DNA of 64,000 bases from Microbacterium sp. 70-16 (GTDB taxonomy: Bacteria; Actinomycetota; Actinomycetes; Actinomycetales; Microbacteriaceae): the NCBI RefSeq assembly GCF_001898315.1, contig NZ_MKTQ01000026.1, positions 62,001 to 126,000 on the forward strand, read 5' to 3'. Shown here piece after piece: positions 32,621 through 39,933 of the stretch; position 1 is the stretch's first letter, and the number at the start of each line of letters is the position of its first letter. The notes beneath the pieces are model-generated. The model was not told where the DNA came from, ran no database searches, and saw only the letters and a program-made list of their open reading frames with translations. The translations under genes were made by a program, and so were the position numbers.

Positions 32621-32731
32621 GCACCCGCCCGCACGCCGTCGCCCAGCCCACACCGCGGCTCTGCCCGCACGCGCACCCGCGCCCGTTCGCCCCACCGGGC
32701 AGCCCGCCCGTCCACGCCACCCACACCCGCG

Positions 32732-33940
32732 TCACGGCTGCGCGAGCTTGGCCGCCACGACCCGCGCGGCGGCCTCGTCGACGCGCGCCGCGAACGCGGG
32801 GTCGGACTGCGCCCGCGCCAGCACGGCGTCGTACATCTCGGCGTACACGCCCGGGTCGGCCGACACGAGCACGACGTCGACTCCGGCGCTGAGCGCCATG
32901 ATCGCCCGGTCGGCGGGCGGCCACGGACGCGCCGCCGCGGCGGCCGACAGGTCGTCGGTCATCACGACGCCGTCGAACCCGACGGTGCTGCGCACGAGCC
33001 CCACGACAGTCGGCGAGAACACCGCGGGCGCCGACGCGTCGATGTTCTCGTAGTACGCCGTCGACATCATGACGACCGACGGCCCCGCGGCCGTGAGTGG
33101 CCGATAGACGGAGACGTCCGGGCCATCGGCCGTGACGGTCGAGTCCACGACGTTTGCCGATGTGTCCGTATTCGCGGTGACGTGCCCGAGCCCCGGAAAG
33201 TGCTTGAACACGGGCAGGATGCCTGCGCTGCGCATCCCCGCCGCGAACGCGCCCGCCTTGGCTTGCACGGTCGCGGCGTCGTAGCCGTACTGCCGGCCGA
33301 GCGCTCCGATCGGTGGGTTGGAAAACCGCGCGTCGTGGCTCGTGACGATGTCGGCCACGGGCGCGAGGTTCATGTCGACGCCCGCCACGGCCAGCTCGGC
33401 GCCCCACTGCGCCGCCTGCGCCTCGAGCTGGTCGTCGGGCAGATCAGCCTGTCGGATCGCATACGGCATGTCGTCGAATCCCGGCCCGCGCAGCACCTGC
33501 ACCTCGCCGCCCTCCTGATCGGTCGCGACCCACAGCCGGATGCCTCCGGTCGGCCCGACCCCGTCGGGCAGGCCCGCAGCGACGGGCGCGAGCGCCGTGA
33601 ACTGTGCGACGACGGCGGCCACCGCCGCAGCGCCGCCGCGCGTGCGCCCGTGCAAGAAGATGCTGCCCGCGTGCCGATCGGTGATCGCCGAGACGGTCGC
33701 GGGCGTCGCCGACGACACGTCAGTTCCGACCATGAACAGTTGGCCGACGCGCTGCTCGAGACTCAGCGCCGCGAGCGGATCCGGGGTTGGCGTGGGGGTG
33801 GGCGTCGGAGTCGGGGTGGAGGTCACGCTCGCGGCAGAACTCGACGGTGTCGGCGCCGGGGCGGATGCCGCACAGCCCGACAGCGCCGCCACGAGGGCGA
33901 GCACGACGAAGGCAGCGGCGCGACGCATGGCATCCATCAT
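32732..33940 (-). CDS. Glycoside hydrolase family 3 lipoprotein (NagZ-like beta-N-acetylhexosaminidase)
   Basis: 402 residues. Signal peptide with lipobox (VAALSGCAAS), then a Thr-Pro repeat tether, then a GH3 domain: WVATDQEGGEVQ, DMNLAPVADI, KHFPGLGHVTANTD and the nucleophile loop GVVMTDDL. It should act outside the membrane on peptidoglycan-type amino sugars. The motif after KHFPG normally ends D-S/T-H, the His being general acid/base in NagZ; here it reads TDTSANV, so that His is absent. Start chosen at 33940 because GAGG lies eight bases upstream; ATGs at 33937 and 33928 are alternatives. Confidence 0.88.
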   Translation of the reverse strand: MMDAMRRAAAFVVLALVAALSGCAASAPAPTPSSSAASVTSTPTPTPTPTPTPDPLAALSLEQRVGQLFMVGTDVSSATPATVSAITDRHAGSIFLHGRTRGGAAAVAAVVAQFTALAPVAAGLPDGVGPTGGIRLWVATDQEGGEVQVLRGPGFDDMPYAIRQADLPDDQLEAQAAQWGAELAVAGVDMNLAPVADIVTSHDARFSNPPIGALGRQYGYDAATVQAKAGAFAAGMRSAGILPVFKHFPGLGHVTANTDTSANVVDSTVTADGPDVSVYRPLTAAGPSVVMMSTAYYENIDASAPAVFSPTVVGLVRSTVGFDGVVMTDDLSAAAAARPWPPADRAIMALSAGVDVVLVSADPGVYAEMYDAVLARAQSDPAFAARVDEAAARVVAAKLAQP

Positions 33941-34070
33941 CGTGCCCGCCTCGCGGCGACGAAACCCCACCCACACCCGGACGCCCCGGGATTGCCCCGG
34001 CCACCGCCCCTGGCGGAACATCCCCGCGCGCACCTACGTTGGAAGGAGTACCCGAAGCGAGGAGTCCGCC

Positions 34071-34445
34071 ATGACCGACGACGTCCATGTCACCCGCAAC
34101 GACGCGCGCGAGCGCTACGAGATCAGCGTCGACGGCGTCGTCGCGGGGTTCACCGAGTTCGCCCCCGACGATGAGGGTCGGCTGGTCTTCCCGCACACCG
34201 AGATCGACCCCGCCTTCGGCGGACGCGGACTGGGCTCTGTGCTCGTCGGCGGCGCGATGGCCGACGTCGCCGCGCGCGGCGAGACCGTCGTGCCGGTGTG
34301 CCCGTTCGTCGTGCGCTACCTCGAGAAGCACGACGTGCCGGGGCTCGACGTGCACTGGCGTGGCCGCGAACACGAGCGCGCAGCCGCCGTGCCCGCACCC
34401 GAGGCACACCCGGGCGACGAGGGCGTCGGCACGCCGAAGAACTGA
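34071..34445 (+). CDS. Small GNAT-family N-acetyltransferase (YjdJ-like)
   Basis: 124 residues with GAGGAG before the ATG. Compact GNAT fold: RYEISVDGVVAGFTEF, then the acetyl-CoA pyrophosphate loop GGRGLGSVLV, then PVCPFVVRYLEKH. This matches the short Acetyltransf_CG group, smaller than regular GNATs. Substrate unknown. The next gene (pirin) starts 7 bp after the stop, so the two are probably cotranscribed. Confidence 0.88.
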   Translation: MTDDVHVTRNDARERYEISVDGVVAGFTEFAPDDEGRLVFPHTEIDPAFGGRGLGSVLVGGAMADVAARGETVVPVCPFVVRYLEKHDVPGLDVHWRGREHERAAAVPAPEAHPGDEGVGTPKN

Positions 34446-34452
34446 CACGGCC

Positions 34453-35469
34453 ATGAGTCGAATGGATGCCGGGGCGCAGGACGACGGCATCCCCACGCCT
34501 CCTGCGACCGCTGCCGACATGGCCCACGGCGACAAAACGCGCGGCGCCCCCGGCCCGCGGGCCCTCCTGCTGGAAGCCCGCGACGTGCCGCTCGGCGGCG
34601 TGCGCGGCATGGAAGTCCACCGCAGCCTGCCCCAGCGCGACCTGCCGATGGTCGGTGCGTGGTGCTTCCTCGACAGATTCGGACCCCAGATCGCGCGCAT
34701 GCGCGTCGAGCCGCACCCGCACATCGGGTTGCAGACGGTCACGTGGCCGTTCGTCGGTGAAGTGCGCCACCGCGATGCGATCGGCAGCGACGTCGTGATC
34801 AGCCGCGGGGTGCTCAACATCATGACGAGCGGCGCGGGCATCAGCCACTCCGAGTACTCGGTCGGCGACGGTGAGGTGCCCCTCGACGCGCTGCAGCTGT
34901 GGGTCGCGCTGCCCGACTCGCGCCGCCACGGCGCCCGCGACTTCGAGCGCATCGACAACCTGCCGACCGTCCACCTCGCCGGCGCGGAGGCGACCGTCGT
35001 CGTCGGAACCTTTGCGACCGTAGCCTCGCCCGCGAAGATGTACACCCCGATCGTCGGGGCGGAGATCCGGATTCAGGCCGGCGCGACCACCGCGCTGCCC
35101 CTGAACCCCGCCTGGGAGCACGCCCTCGTCGGAATCACCGGCGCCCCCACGGTCGAGGCGGGGTCGGATGCTGGCGAGATCACCCTCGCCGATCAGAACC
35201 TGCTCTATCTCGGCACCAGTCGCGACACCGTCACGGTGCGGGCGACCAGCGACGCGACGCTGTTCCTGCTCGGCGGCGAGCCGTTCGAGGACGACATCGT
35301 CATGTGGTGGAACTTCGTCGCACGCTCGCACGACGAGGTCGTCCAGGCGCGCGAGGAGTGGGAGGCATCCGCCGACCGCTTCGGTCACGTGGTCGGCCAC
35401 GGCGACGACCGCATCCCTGCTCCGCCGCTGCCGAGCGTGCGGCTCACGCCGCGGCGACGGCGCGTCTGA
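34453..35469 (+). CDS. Pirin family protein
   Basis: 338 residues. The pirin cupin metal site is visible: HPHIGLQTVTWPF and GISHSEYS supply the His/His/His/Glu ligands, with RDAIGSDVVISRGVLNIMTSG between them; a second, degenerate cupin and the pirin C-terminal region follow. Pirins are Fe-binding cupins, some with quercetinase activity or regulatory roles; which applies here is unknown. There is no clear ribosome-binding site 7 bp after the GNAT stop, so translation may be coupled. The first 35 residues are low in structure. Confidence 0.92.
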   Translation: MSRMDAGAQDDGIPTPPATAADMAHGDKTRGAPGPRALLLEARDVPLGGVRGMEVHRSLPQRDLPMVGAWCFLDRFGPQIARMRVEPHPHIGLQTVTWPFVGEVRHRDAIGSDVVISRGVLNIMTSGAGISHSEYSVGDGEVPLDALQLWVALPDSRRHGARDFERIDNLPTVHLAGAEATVVVGTFATVASPAKMYTPIVGAEIRIQAGATTALPLNPAWEHALVGITGAPTVEAGSDAGEITLADQNLLYLGTSRDTVTVRATSDATLFLLGGEPFEDDIVMWWNFVARSHDEVVQAREEWEASADRFGHVVGHGDDRIPAPPLPSVRLTPRRRRV

Positions 35470-35508
35470 GGCATCCATCGCACCGCCGCGCCCCCACGCC
35501 CATGCACG

Positions 35509-35582
35509 AACTCCGCAGAATCGCACGAACTCCGCAGCCTCAGCGACGTCTGACTGCGGACTTCGTGACAATCTGCGGAGTT
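35509..35582. repeat. Long inverted repeat downstream of the pirin gene
   Basis: 29-bp arms (35509-35537 and 35554-35582) match at 25 of 29 positions; each arm carries two copies of the word AACTCCGCAG or CTGCGGA around an ACGAA core. The 16-bp centre is GC-rich. It lies 40 bp after the pirin stop and could end that transcript, but no T-run follows. Confidence 0.8.
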
Positions 35583-35624
35583 GATGGCCGCATTTCCCAC
35601 GGTCGGGCATCCTCCGGCGGCGGG

Positions 35625-35630
35625 TAATCT
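35625..35630 (+). promoter_or_regulatory. Leaderless -10 box of the ECF S-component gene
   Basis: TAATCT is followed by exactly six bases (GAGTGG) and then the GTG start at 35637, placing the predicted transcription start on the first base of the start codon. No ribosome-binding site is present, in agreement. Confidence 0.7.
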
Positions 35631-35636
35631 GAGTGG

Positions 35637-36185
35637 GTGGCCCGAACCCTCTCTACGCGTGTGCTTCTCGTGTGCGCGGCCATCGGCGTGGCGACGGGAA
35701 TCGCGACGGCGCTGTGGTCGCCCCTGCACGGCTTGAGCGCCGCGTTCGCGATCCCCGTGTACGGGCTCGTCCTCGGATTCCACGCCCTGCCCGGCGTCAT
35801 CGCCCAGCAGGTGCTCCGACTGCCCTGGGTCGCGCTGATCACGCACGCGCTCGCCGCGCTCATCGCGTCGGCGTTCGTGCCCGTGATGGCGGGCCGCTAC
35901 CTCATGGCGGCGCTCGTGTTCGGCGGTGTGCAGGAGGGCGTCTCGGCGCTGACGCGCTATCGCCACTGGGAAACCTGGCGGTTCCTGCTGTCGGGATTCG
36001 TGACCGGCGCCGTGCTCGCCGTGCCGATGTGGTTCGCGTTCGACGTGGCATCCCTCTCGCCGTGGGCCGGGATCACGTTCGTCGTCGCGTTCGTCCTCGG
36101 CCCGGTCGCCTGGACAGCGGTGGGGCTCGCGATCGGCACCGCGCTGCGGCGCGCGGGCGTCGCTCGGGCGACAGTCAAGCGCTGA
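35637..36185 (+). CDS. ECF transporter substrate-binding (S) component, YkoE-like
   Basis: 182 residues, almost entirely hydrophobic with five to six helices. ALWSPLHGLSAAFAIPVYGLV, RYLMAALVFGGVQEGVSAL and RYRHWETWRFLLSGFVTG fit the YkoE family of energy-coupling-factor S components, linked to thiamine or hydroxymethylpyrimidine uptake in Bacillus. The ATPase (36310) and T component (38145) follow on the same strand, then a siderophore-interacting protein gene. Substrate assignment is by family only; the downstream iron gene leaves an iron-related substrate possible. No TPP riboswitch is present. Confidence 0.85.
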   Translation: MARTLSTRVLLVCAAIGVATGIATALWSPLHGLSAAFAIPVYGLVLGFHALPGVIAQQVLRLPWVALITHALAALIASAFVPVMAGRYLMAALVFGGVQEGVSALTRYRHWETWRFLLSGFVTGAVLAVPMWFAFDVASLSPWAGITFVVAFVLGPVAWTAVGLAIGTALRRAGVARATVKR

Positions 36186-36255
36186 CGATGCGACCCGGTC
36201 GGGCGCTGACGGCACGTTCGGCGGCCGGGCGCTGACGCGATTCTGGCCAGTGAGG

Positions 36256-36269
36256 TTAGGGTCGGCTAA
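36256..36269. promoter_or_regulatory. Dyad upstream of the ECF ATPase gene
   Basis: TTAG-GGTCGG-CTAA with GGTTAGG to the left and GTTAGGAGG to the right. The left half TGAGGTTAG matches 8 of 9 bases of one half of the DtxR/IdeR consensus; the right half does not. A possible -10 TAAGTT (36267-36272) overlaps, so a second promoter inside the operon is plausible. Confidence 0.35.
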
Positions 36270-36309
36270 GTTAGGAGGGACTTCCTTCTCCTGACCGCTG
36301 GGACCACCC

Positions 36310-38148
36310 GTGACCTCTGCCGCATCTGGAGCGGCCGCGCCACGCCCGGTTCCGCTCCTGCAGGTCCGTGACCTCGGCATCCGCCACGACGGATCGGCGA
36401 CGGCGACACCCGCGAGCGCGACGTTCTCGGTCGCCCGCGGCGAGGTCGTTCTGCTGCTCGGCCCGAGCGGCGCGGGCAAGTCGACGCTCGCGCTGGCCCT
36501 CAACGGGCTCATCCCGCACGCGGTGCCCGCGACGATCGACGGCACCGTGCTCGTCGACGGCCTCGACACGCGGACGACGCCGGTGGCGACGCTGAGCACG
36601 CACGTCGGGATGGTGTTCCAAGACCCGGATGCCCAGCTCGTGACCGGCACGCTGCTCGACGAGGTCGCCTTCGGTCCGGAGAACCTGCGGATGCCCGTTG
36701 ACGAGGTCCTCGCGCGCAGCGAGGATGCGCTGCGCCGCGTCGGACTGTGGGACCGCCGTCACGAGAACCCCGACCGCCTGTCCGGCGGCGGCCGTCAGCG
36801 CCTCGCGATCGCGTGCGCGCTCGCGATGGGCTCCCCCCTGCTCGTCTTGGACGAACCGACCGCGAACCTCGACCCCCAGGGGATCGACGAGGTCTACGCC
36901 GCCCTGGGCGATCTCGTCGCCGCGGGCGACCGCGCGATCGTGCTCGTCGAGCACAACCTCGACGCGGCGACGGCGATCACCGACCGCGTCGTCGTGCTCG
37001 ACCACGACGGCCACACGGTCGCCGACGGGACGGTCGACGACGTGCTGCGTGGCCGGGCGGACGAGCTGCACGCGATGGGCGTGTGGCTGCCCGTCGCGAC
37101 GATCGCCGCGCTGCGCCTGCGCGCCGCGGGCTGGTCGCTCGACCCGCTGCCGCTCGACCCCGCCGAGCTGCGCGCGGGCCTCGAGGCGGCCGAGGCGCCG
37201 GCATCCGCCGTTCGTAATTCAGTCTCCACGCCATTCAGCGGGCCCCAAGACCCGATTTCAGCTGATTCCGCAGCGTCGAGACTGAATACCGAACACACGG
37301 CCGCCGCGACCGAGCCGCTGATCCGGGTGCGGGGGCTGCGCACGCGCCGCGGGCGCACCGAGGTCCTGCACGGAGTCGACCTCGACGTCGCCGCGGGCGA
37401 GTTCGTCGCGATCGTCGGCGCGAACGGCGCGGGCAAGACGACGCTGCTGCAGTCGATCGCGGGGGTGGTGCGGGTTCCGCGCGGCCAGGTGCGGGTCGAC
37501 GGGGTCGACGTCGCGCGCATCGACCTGCGCTCGCTGTCGCGGCGCATCGGGTTCGTGTTCCAGAACCCCGAGCACCAGTTCATCGCCCACACGGTCTTCG
37601 ACGAGCTCGCGCACGGCCTGCGGCTGCAGAAGCTCCCGGCCGATGAGGTGCGCGAGCGCACCCTCGAGGTGCTGCGCCGGTTCGGCCTCGAAGACAAGGC
37701 CGACGTCCACCCGTTCCTTCTCTCGGGCGGTCAGAAGCGCCGACTCTCGGTCGGCACGGCGCTCGTCGCCGGTGCCCCCGTACTGGCGCTGGACGAGCCG
37801 ACTTTCGGGCAGGACCGCGCCCGCGCCGACGAGCTCATGCACCTGCTGCGCGGGCTCAGCGAGGCGGGCACCACGATCCTCGTCGTGACGCACGACATGC
37901 AGTTGGTCACCGAGTACGCGCACCGCACGATCGTCGTCGGCGACGGAACGATCCTGGCGGATGCCCCGACCTCCGAGATCTTCGCCGACGAGGCGCTGCT
38001 GCAGGCGGCCGGTCTGCGCCAGCCGCCGCTGCGTCGCGCGTTCGCGGGACTGACGAGGCATCCGTCGCTTGCCGGGGTCACGCGCCTCGCCGACCTGCCG
38101 CACAGCGCCGCACGCGTGGCGGACGTGCACACGGAGGGCGCCTCGTGA
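36310..38148 (+). CDS. ECF transporter ATPase, two fused ABC domains
   Basis: 612 residues from a GTG; a frame stop at 36292 limits upstream extension. ABC domain 1 (about 20-270): Walker A GPSGAGKSTLALAL, Q-loop FQDPDAQLVTGT, signature RLSGGGRQRLAIA, Walker B LLVLDEPTANLD. ABC domain 2 (about 335-575): GANGAGKTTLLQS, FQNPEHQFIAHT, LLSGGQKRRLSV, VLALDEPTFGQD. Both carry the FQ(D/N)P Q-loops of ECF ATPases. A single chain replaces the EcfA-EcfA' pair, as in YkoD. The linker (about 300-330) is encoded partly by an inverted repeat otherwise found between genes. Confidence 0.94.
   Translation: MTSAASGAAAPRPVPLLQVRDLGIRHDGSATATPASATFSVARGEVVLLLGPSGAGKSTLALALNGLIPHAVPATIDGTVLVDGLDTRTTPVATLSTHVGMVFQDPDAQLVTGTLLDEVAFGPENLRMPVDEVLARSEDALRRVGLWDRRHENPDRLSGGGRQRLAIACALAMGSPLLVLDEPTANLDPQGIDEVYAALGDLVAAGDRAIVLVEHNLDAATAITDRVVVLDHDGHTVADGTVDDVLRGRADELHAMGVWLPVATIAALRLRAAGWSLDPLPLDPAELRAGLEAAEAPASAVRNSVSTPFSGPQDPISADSAASRLNTEHTAAATEPLIRVRGLRTRRGRTEVLHGVDLDVAAGEFVAIVGANGAGKTTLLQSIAGVVRVPRGQVRVDGVDVARIDLRSLSRRIGFVFQNPEHQFIAHTVFDELAHGLRLQKLPADEVRERTLEVLRRFGLEDKADVHPFLLSGGQKRRLSVGTALVAGAPVLALDEPTFGQDRARADELMHLLRGLSEAGTTILVVTHDMQLVTEYAHRTIVVGDGTILADAPTSEIFADEALLQAAGLRQPPLRRAFAGLTRHPSLAGVTRLADLPHSAARVADVHTEGAS
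37210..37294. repeat. Intergenic-type inverted repeat embedded in frame in the ECF ATPase linker
   Basis: Arms GTTCGTAATTCAGTCTC (37210-37226) and GAGACTGAATACCGAAC (37278-37294) pair at 15 of 17 positions. The word TAATTCAGTCT is shared with the intergenic element at 60645-60744. It encodes about 28 residues beginning VRNSVSTPFSG between the two ABC domains, with no stop codon. Confidence 0.75.
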
Positions 38149-38966
38149 CCGCGACGACGTTCGACCCCTACGCCCGTGTGGTGGCGCCGGGGCGCTTCCT
38201 GTTCGCGCTCAATCCGCTCGCGAAGATCGCCGCTCCACTGCCCGCCATCGTCCTGCTGGTGTTCGCACGCGATCTCGCGACGCCGCTCGCCTTCCTCGCC
38301 CTGGCGTATGCCGTGCTGCTCGCGGGTGCCCGCATGACCGGCCGCCTCGTTCTCGTGCTGCTGATCGCGATCCCCGCCGCCGCACTGCTGGTCGGCCTCG
38401 GAATGTCGCTGTGGGCGGATGCCGCACGCGTCGACACCTCCGTCACGATCCTGCAGATCGGCGGCTGGACGCTCTACGGCGGCGCCGTGGCGACCGGCAT
38501 GGCGACCGGCGTGCGCCTCGCCGCGATCGTCGCGCTCGCGCTCATCGCGGGCATCAGCACGAACGGACCCGACCTCGTGCGGTCGCTCGTGCAGCAGCTG
38601 CGGGTGCCGTACCGCATCGGCTACACCGCGCTCGCGGCGTTCCGATTCGTGCCGCGGTTCGGCTACGAACTCGACGTCATCCGCCAGGCGCACCGCGTGC
38701 GCGGGGCGCACGGCGGGCGCGGCCCGTTCGCAGCGATCGCTCGCTGGTGGGGCTACATCGTGCCGCTGCTGGCGGGAGCGATCCGGCATGCCGAGCGCGT
38801 CGCGCTGGCGATGGATGCCCGCGCCTTCGGCGCGCACCCCGACCGCACCGAACGGCATCTCGTGCCGTGGCGGGCGCGCGACACCGTGTTCGTCCTCGTC
38901 TTCTGGGCGGTCTCGGCCGCGATCCTCTGGTACTTCTTCCCGTGGGCTGTGCCCGCGGCATCCTGA
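38145..38966 (+). CDS. ECF transporter transmembrane (T) component
   Basis: 273 residues, GTG start overlapping the ATPase stop by 4 bp (GTGA). Five or six hydrophobic helices; the cytoplasmic coupling helices carry Arg-containing motifs resembling the Ala-Arg-Gly signature of EcfT (QAHRVRGAHGG and AMDARAFGAHPDRTE). It links the fused ATPase to the S component encoded 2 kb upstream, completing a full ECF transporter. The following gene starts 16 bp later with an AAAGGA ribosome-binding site, so it belongs to the same transcript. Confidence 0.92.
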   Translation: MTATTFDPYARVVAPGRFLFALNPLAKIAAPLPAIVLLVFARDLATPLAFLALAYAVLLAGARMTGRLVLVLLIAIPAAALLVGLGMSLWADAARVDTSVTILQIGGWTLYGGAVATGMATGVRLAAIVALALIAGISTNGPDLVRSLVQQLRVPYRIGYTALAAFRFVPRFGYELDVIRQAHRVRGAHGGRGPFAAIARWWGYIVPLLAGAIRHAERVALAMDARAFGAHPDRTERHLVPWRARDTVFVLVFWAVSAAILWYFFPWAVPAAS

Positions 38967-38981
38967 TCGAAAGGACCCCGT

Positions 38982-39860
38982 ATGGCACGCGCCAGCCGCC
39001 TGGTCAAGCCCGCGTCGCAAGACCTCATCCACCTCGAGGTGCTGCGCACCGAGCGGCTCAGCCCTCGGTGGGTGCGCGTCACGCTCGGTGGGGGCGAGAT
39101 CGCGAAGTTCGCGCCGCTCGGGTACGACCAGTGGTTCCGCATCTTCCTGTCGAACACGGGGGCCGGCAGTGACGAGGGGCTCGAGCGGATCCCCGCGAAG
39201 GCCAACAAGATCTTCGGGTACCTCAAGTACCTGCGCATCCCCGACGGCATGCGGCCGGTCATGCGCAACTACTCGGTGCGCGCGTACCGGGCGGCGGGCG
39301 CGTCGGGCGGGTCCGAGATCGACGTCGACTTCGTGCTGCACGGGTCGGGTCCTGAGGCGGGGCCCGCGTCACGGTGGGCGGATGCCGTGGTGCCGGGCGA
39401 GTCGGTCGTCGTGATCGACGAGGGACTGAGCTTCAACCCGGATCGCGGTACCGAAAAACTGCTGCTTGTGGCTGATGAGACGGGTGCGCCCGCCGTAGCG
39501 AGCATCTGCAACAGCGTGCCGTCGTCCGCAACGGGTCTGGCGATCATCGAGGCGCCGTCCGCCGACGACATCCTCGAGTTCGACCACCCCGCGGGCGTCG
39601 AGGTGCGCTGGATCGTGCGGCCGGAGGGCACAAAGCCCGGAACGATGGCGCTCGAGGCTCTGCAGGCGCTGCCCGCACCGGCATCCGACACGCATGCCTT
39701 CATCGTCGGCGAGCAGTCGCTGCCGACCGCCGCGCGGCGCCACCTGGTCGCGCAGGGCCATGACAAGGACCGCATCAGCTTCGTCGGCTACTGGCGGGTC
39801 GGCGCGGCATCGCCCGCGCCGAAGTCCCAGCAGGCCCAGCCCGCCGCAGGCGCGCACTGA
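38982..39860 (+). CDS. Siderophore-interacting protein (flavin-dependent ferric-chelate reductase family)
   Basis: 292 residues; AAAGGA precedes the ATG. FAD-binding barrel with MRNYSVRAYR (the R-x-Y-S/T FAD motif) and an SIP C-terminal domain (LLVADETGAPAVASI, AFIVGEQS, ISFVGYWRVG). SIP enzymes reduce ferric siderophores in the cytoplasm using NAD(P)H or ferredoxin. The C-terminal 20 residues are Ala/Pro/Gln-rich. Cotranscription with the ECF transporter suggests iron-chelate handling is tied to that uptake system, or chance operon sharing. Confidence 0.93.
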   Translation: MARASRLVKPASQDLIHLEVLRTERLSPRWVRVTLGGGEIAKFAPLGYDQWFRIFLSNTGAGSDEGLERIPAKANKIFGYLKYLRIPDGMRPVMRNYSVRAYRAAGASGGSEIDVDFVLHGSGPEAGPASRWADAVVPGESVVVIDEGLSFNPDRGTEKLLLVADETGAPAVASICNSVPSSATGLAIIEAPSADDILEFDHPAGVEVRWIVRPEGTKPGTMALEALQALPAPASDTHAFIVGEQSLPTAARRHLVAQGHDKDRISFVGYWRVGAASPAPKSQQAQPAAGAH

Positions 39861-39879
39861 GCCGCGCGGTACAACCAAA

Positions 39880-39928
39880 ACGACGGATGCCGCGACCGCC
39901 CGATCGGGCTGGTCGCGGCATCCGTCGT
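39880..39928. terminator. Strong hairpin terminator between convergent genes, built from inverted GGATGCC heptamers
   Basis: An 18-bp perfect stem (39880-39897 with 39911-39928) enclosing a loop that contains the palindrome GCCCGATCGGGC. Each arm holds the heptamer GGATGCC or GGCATCC. On the minus strand the stem is followed by TTTT (39880-39877), so it is a true intrinsic terminator for the acyl-CoA dehydrogenase gene and can also stop the SIP transcript. Confidence 0.85.
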
Positions 39929-39933
39929 CTGAA

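Noticed and set aside
33760..33830. Variable-number tandem repeat in the GH3 gene (Thr-Pro run)
   Set aside because: It is a short lipoprotein tether of degenerate codons, common in such proteins; no evidence of slippage.
36251..36276. A full DtxR/IdeR box
   Set aside because: Only the left half matches the consensus; the dyad spacing (TTAG-N6-CTAA) differs from TTAGGTTAGSCTAACCTAA. Kept only as a low-confidence dyad.
36186..36309. TPP riboswitch before the ECF transporter ATPase, or before the S-component gene
   Set aside because: No CUGAGA/ACCUGAU helices; the S-component gene appears leaderless.
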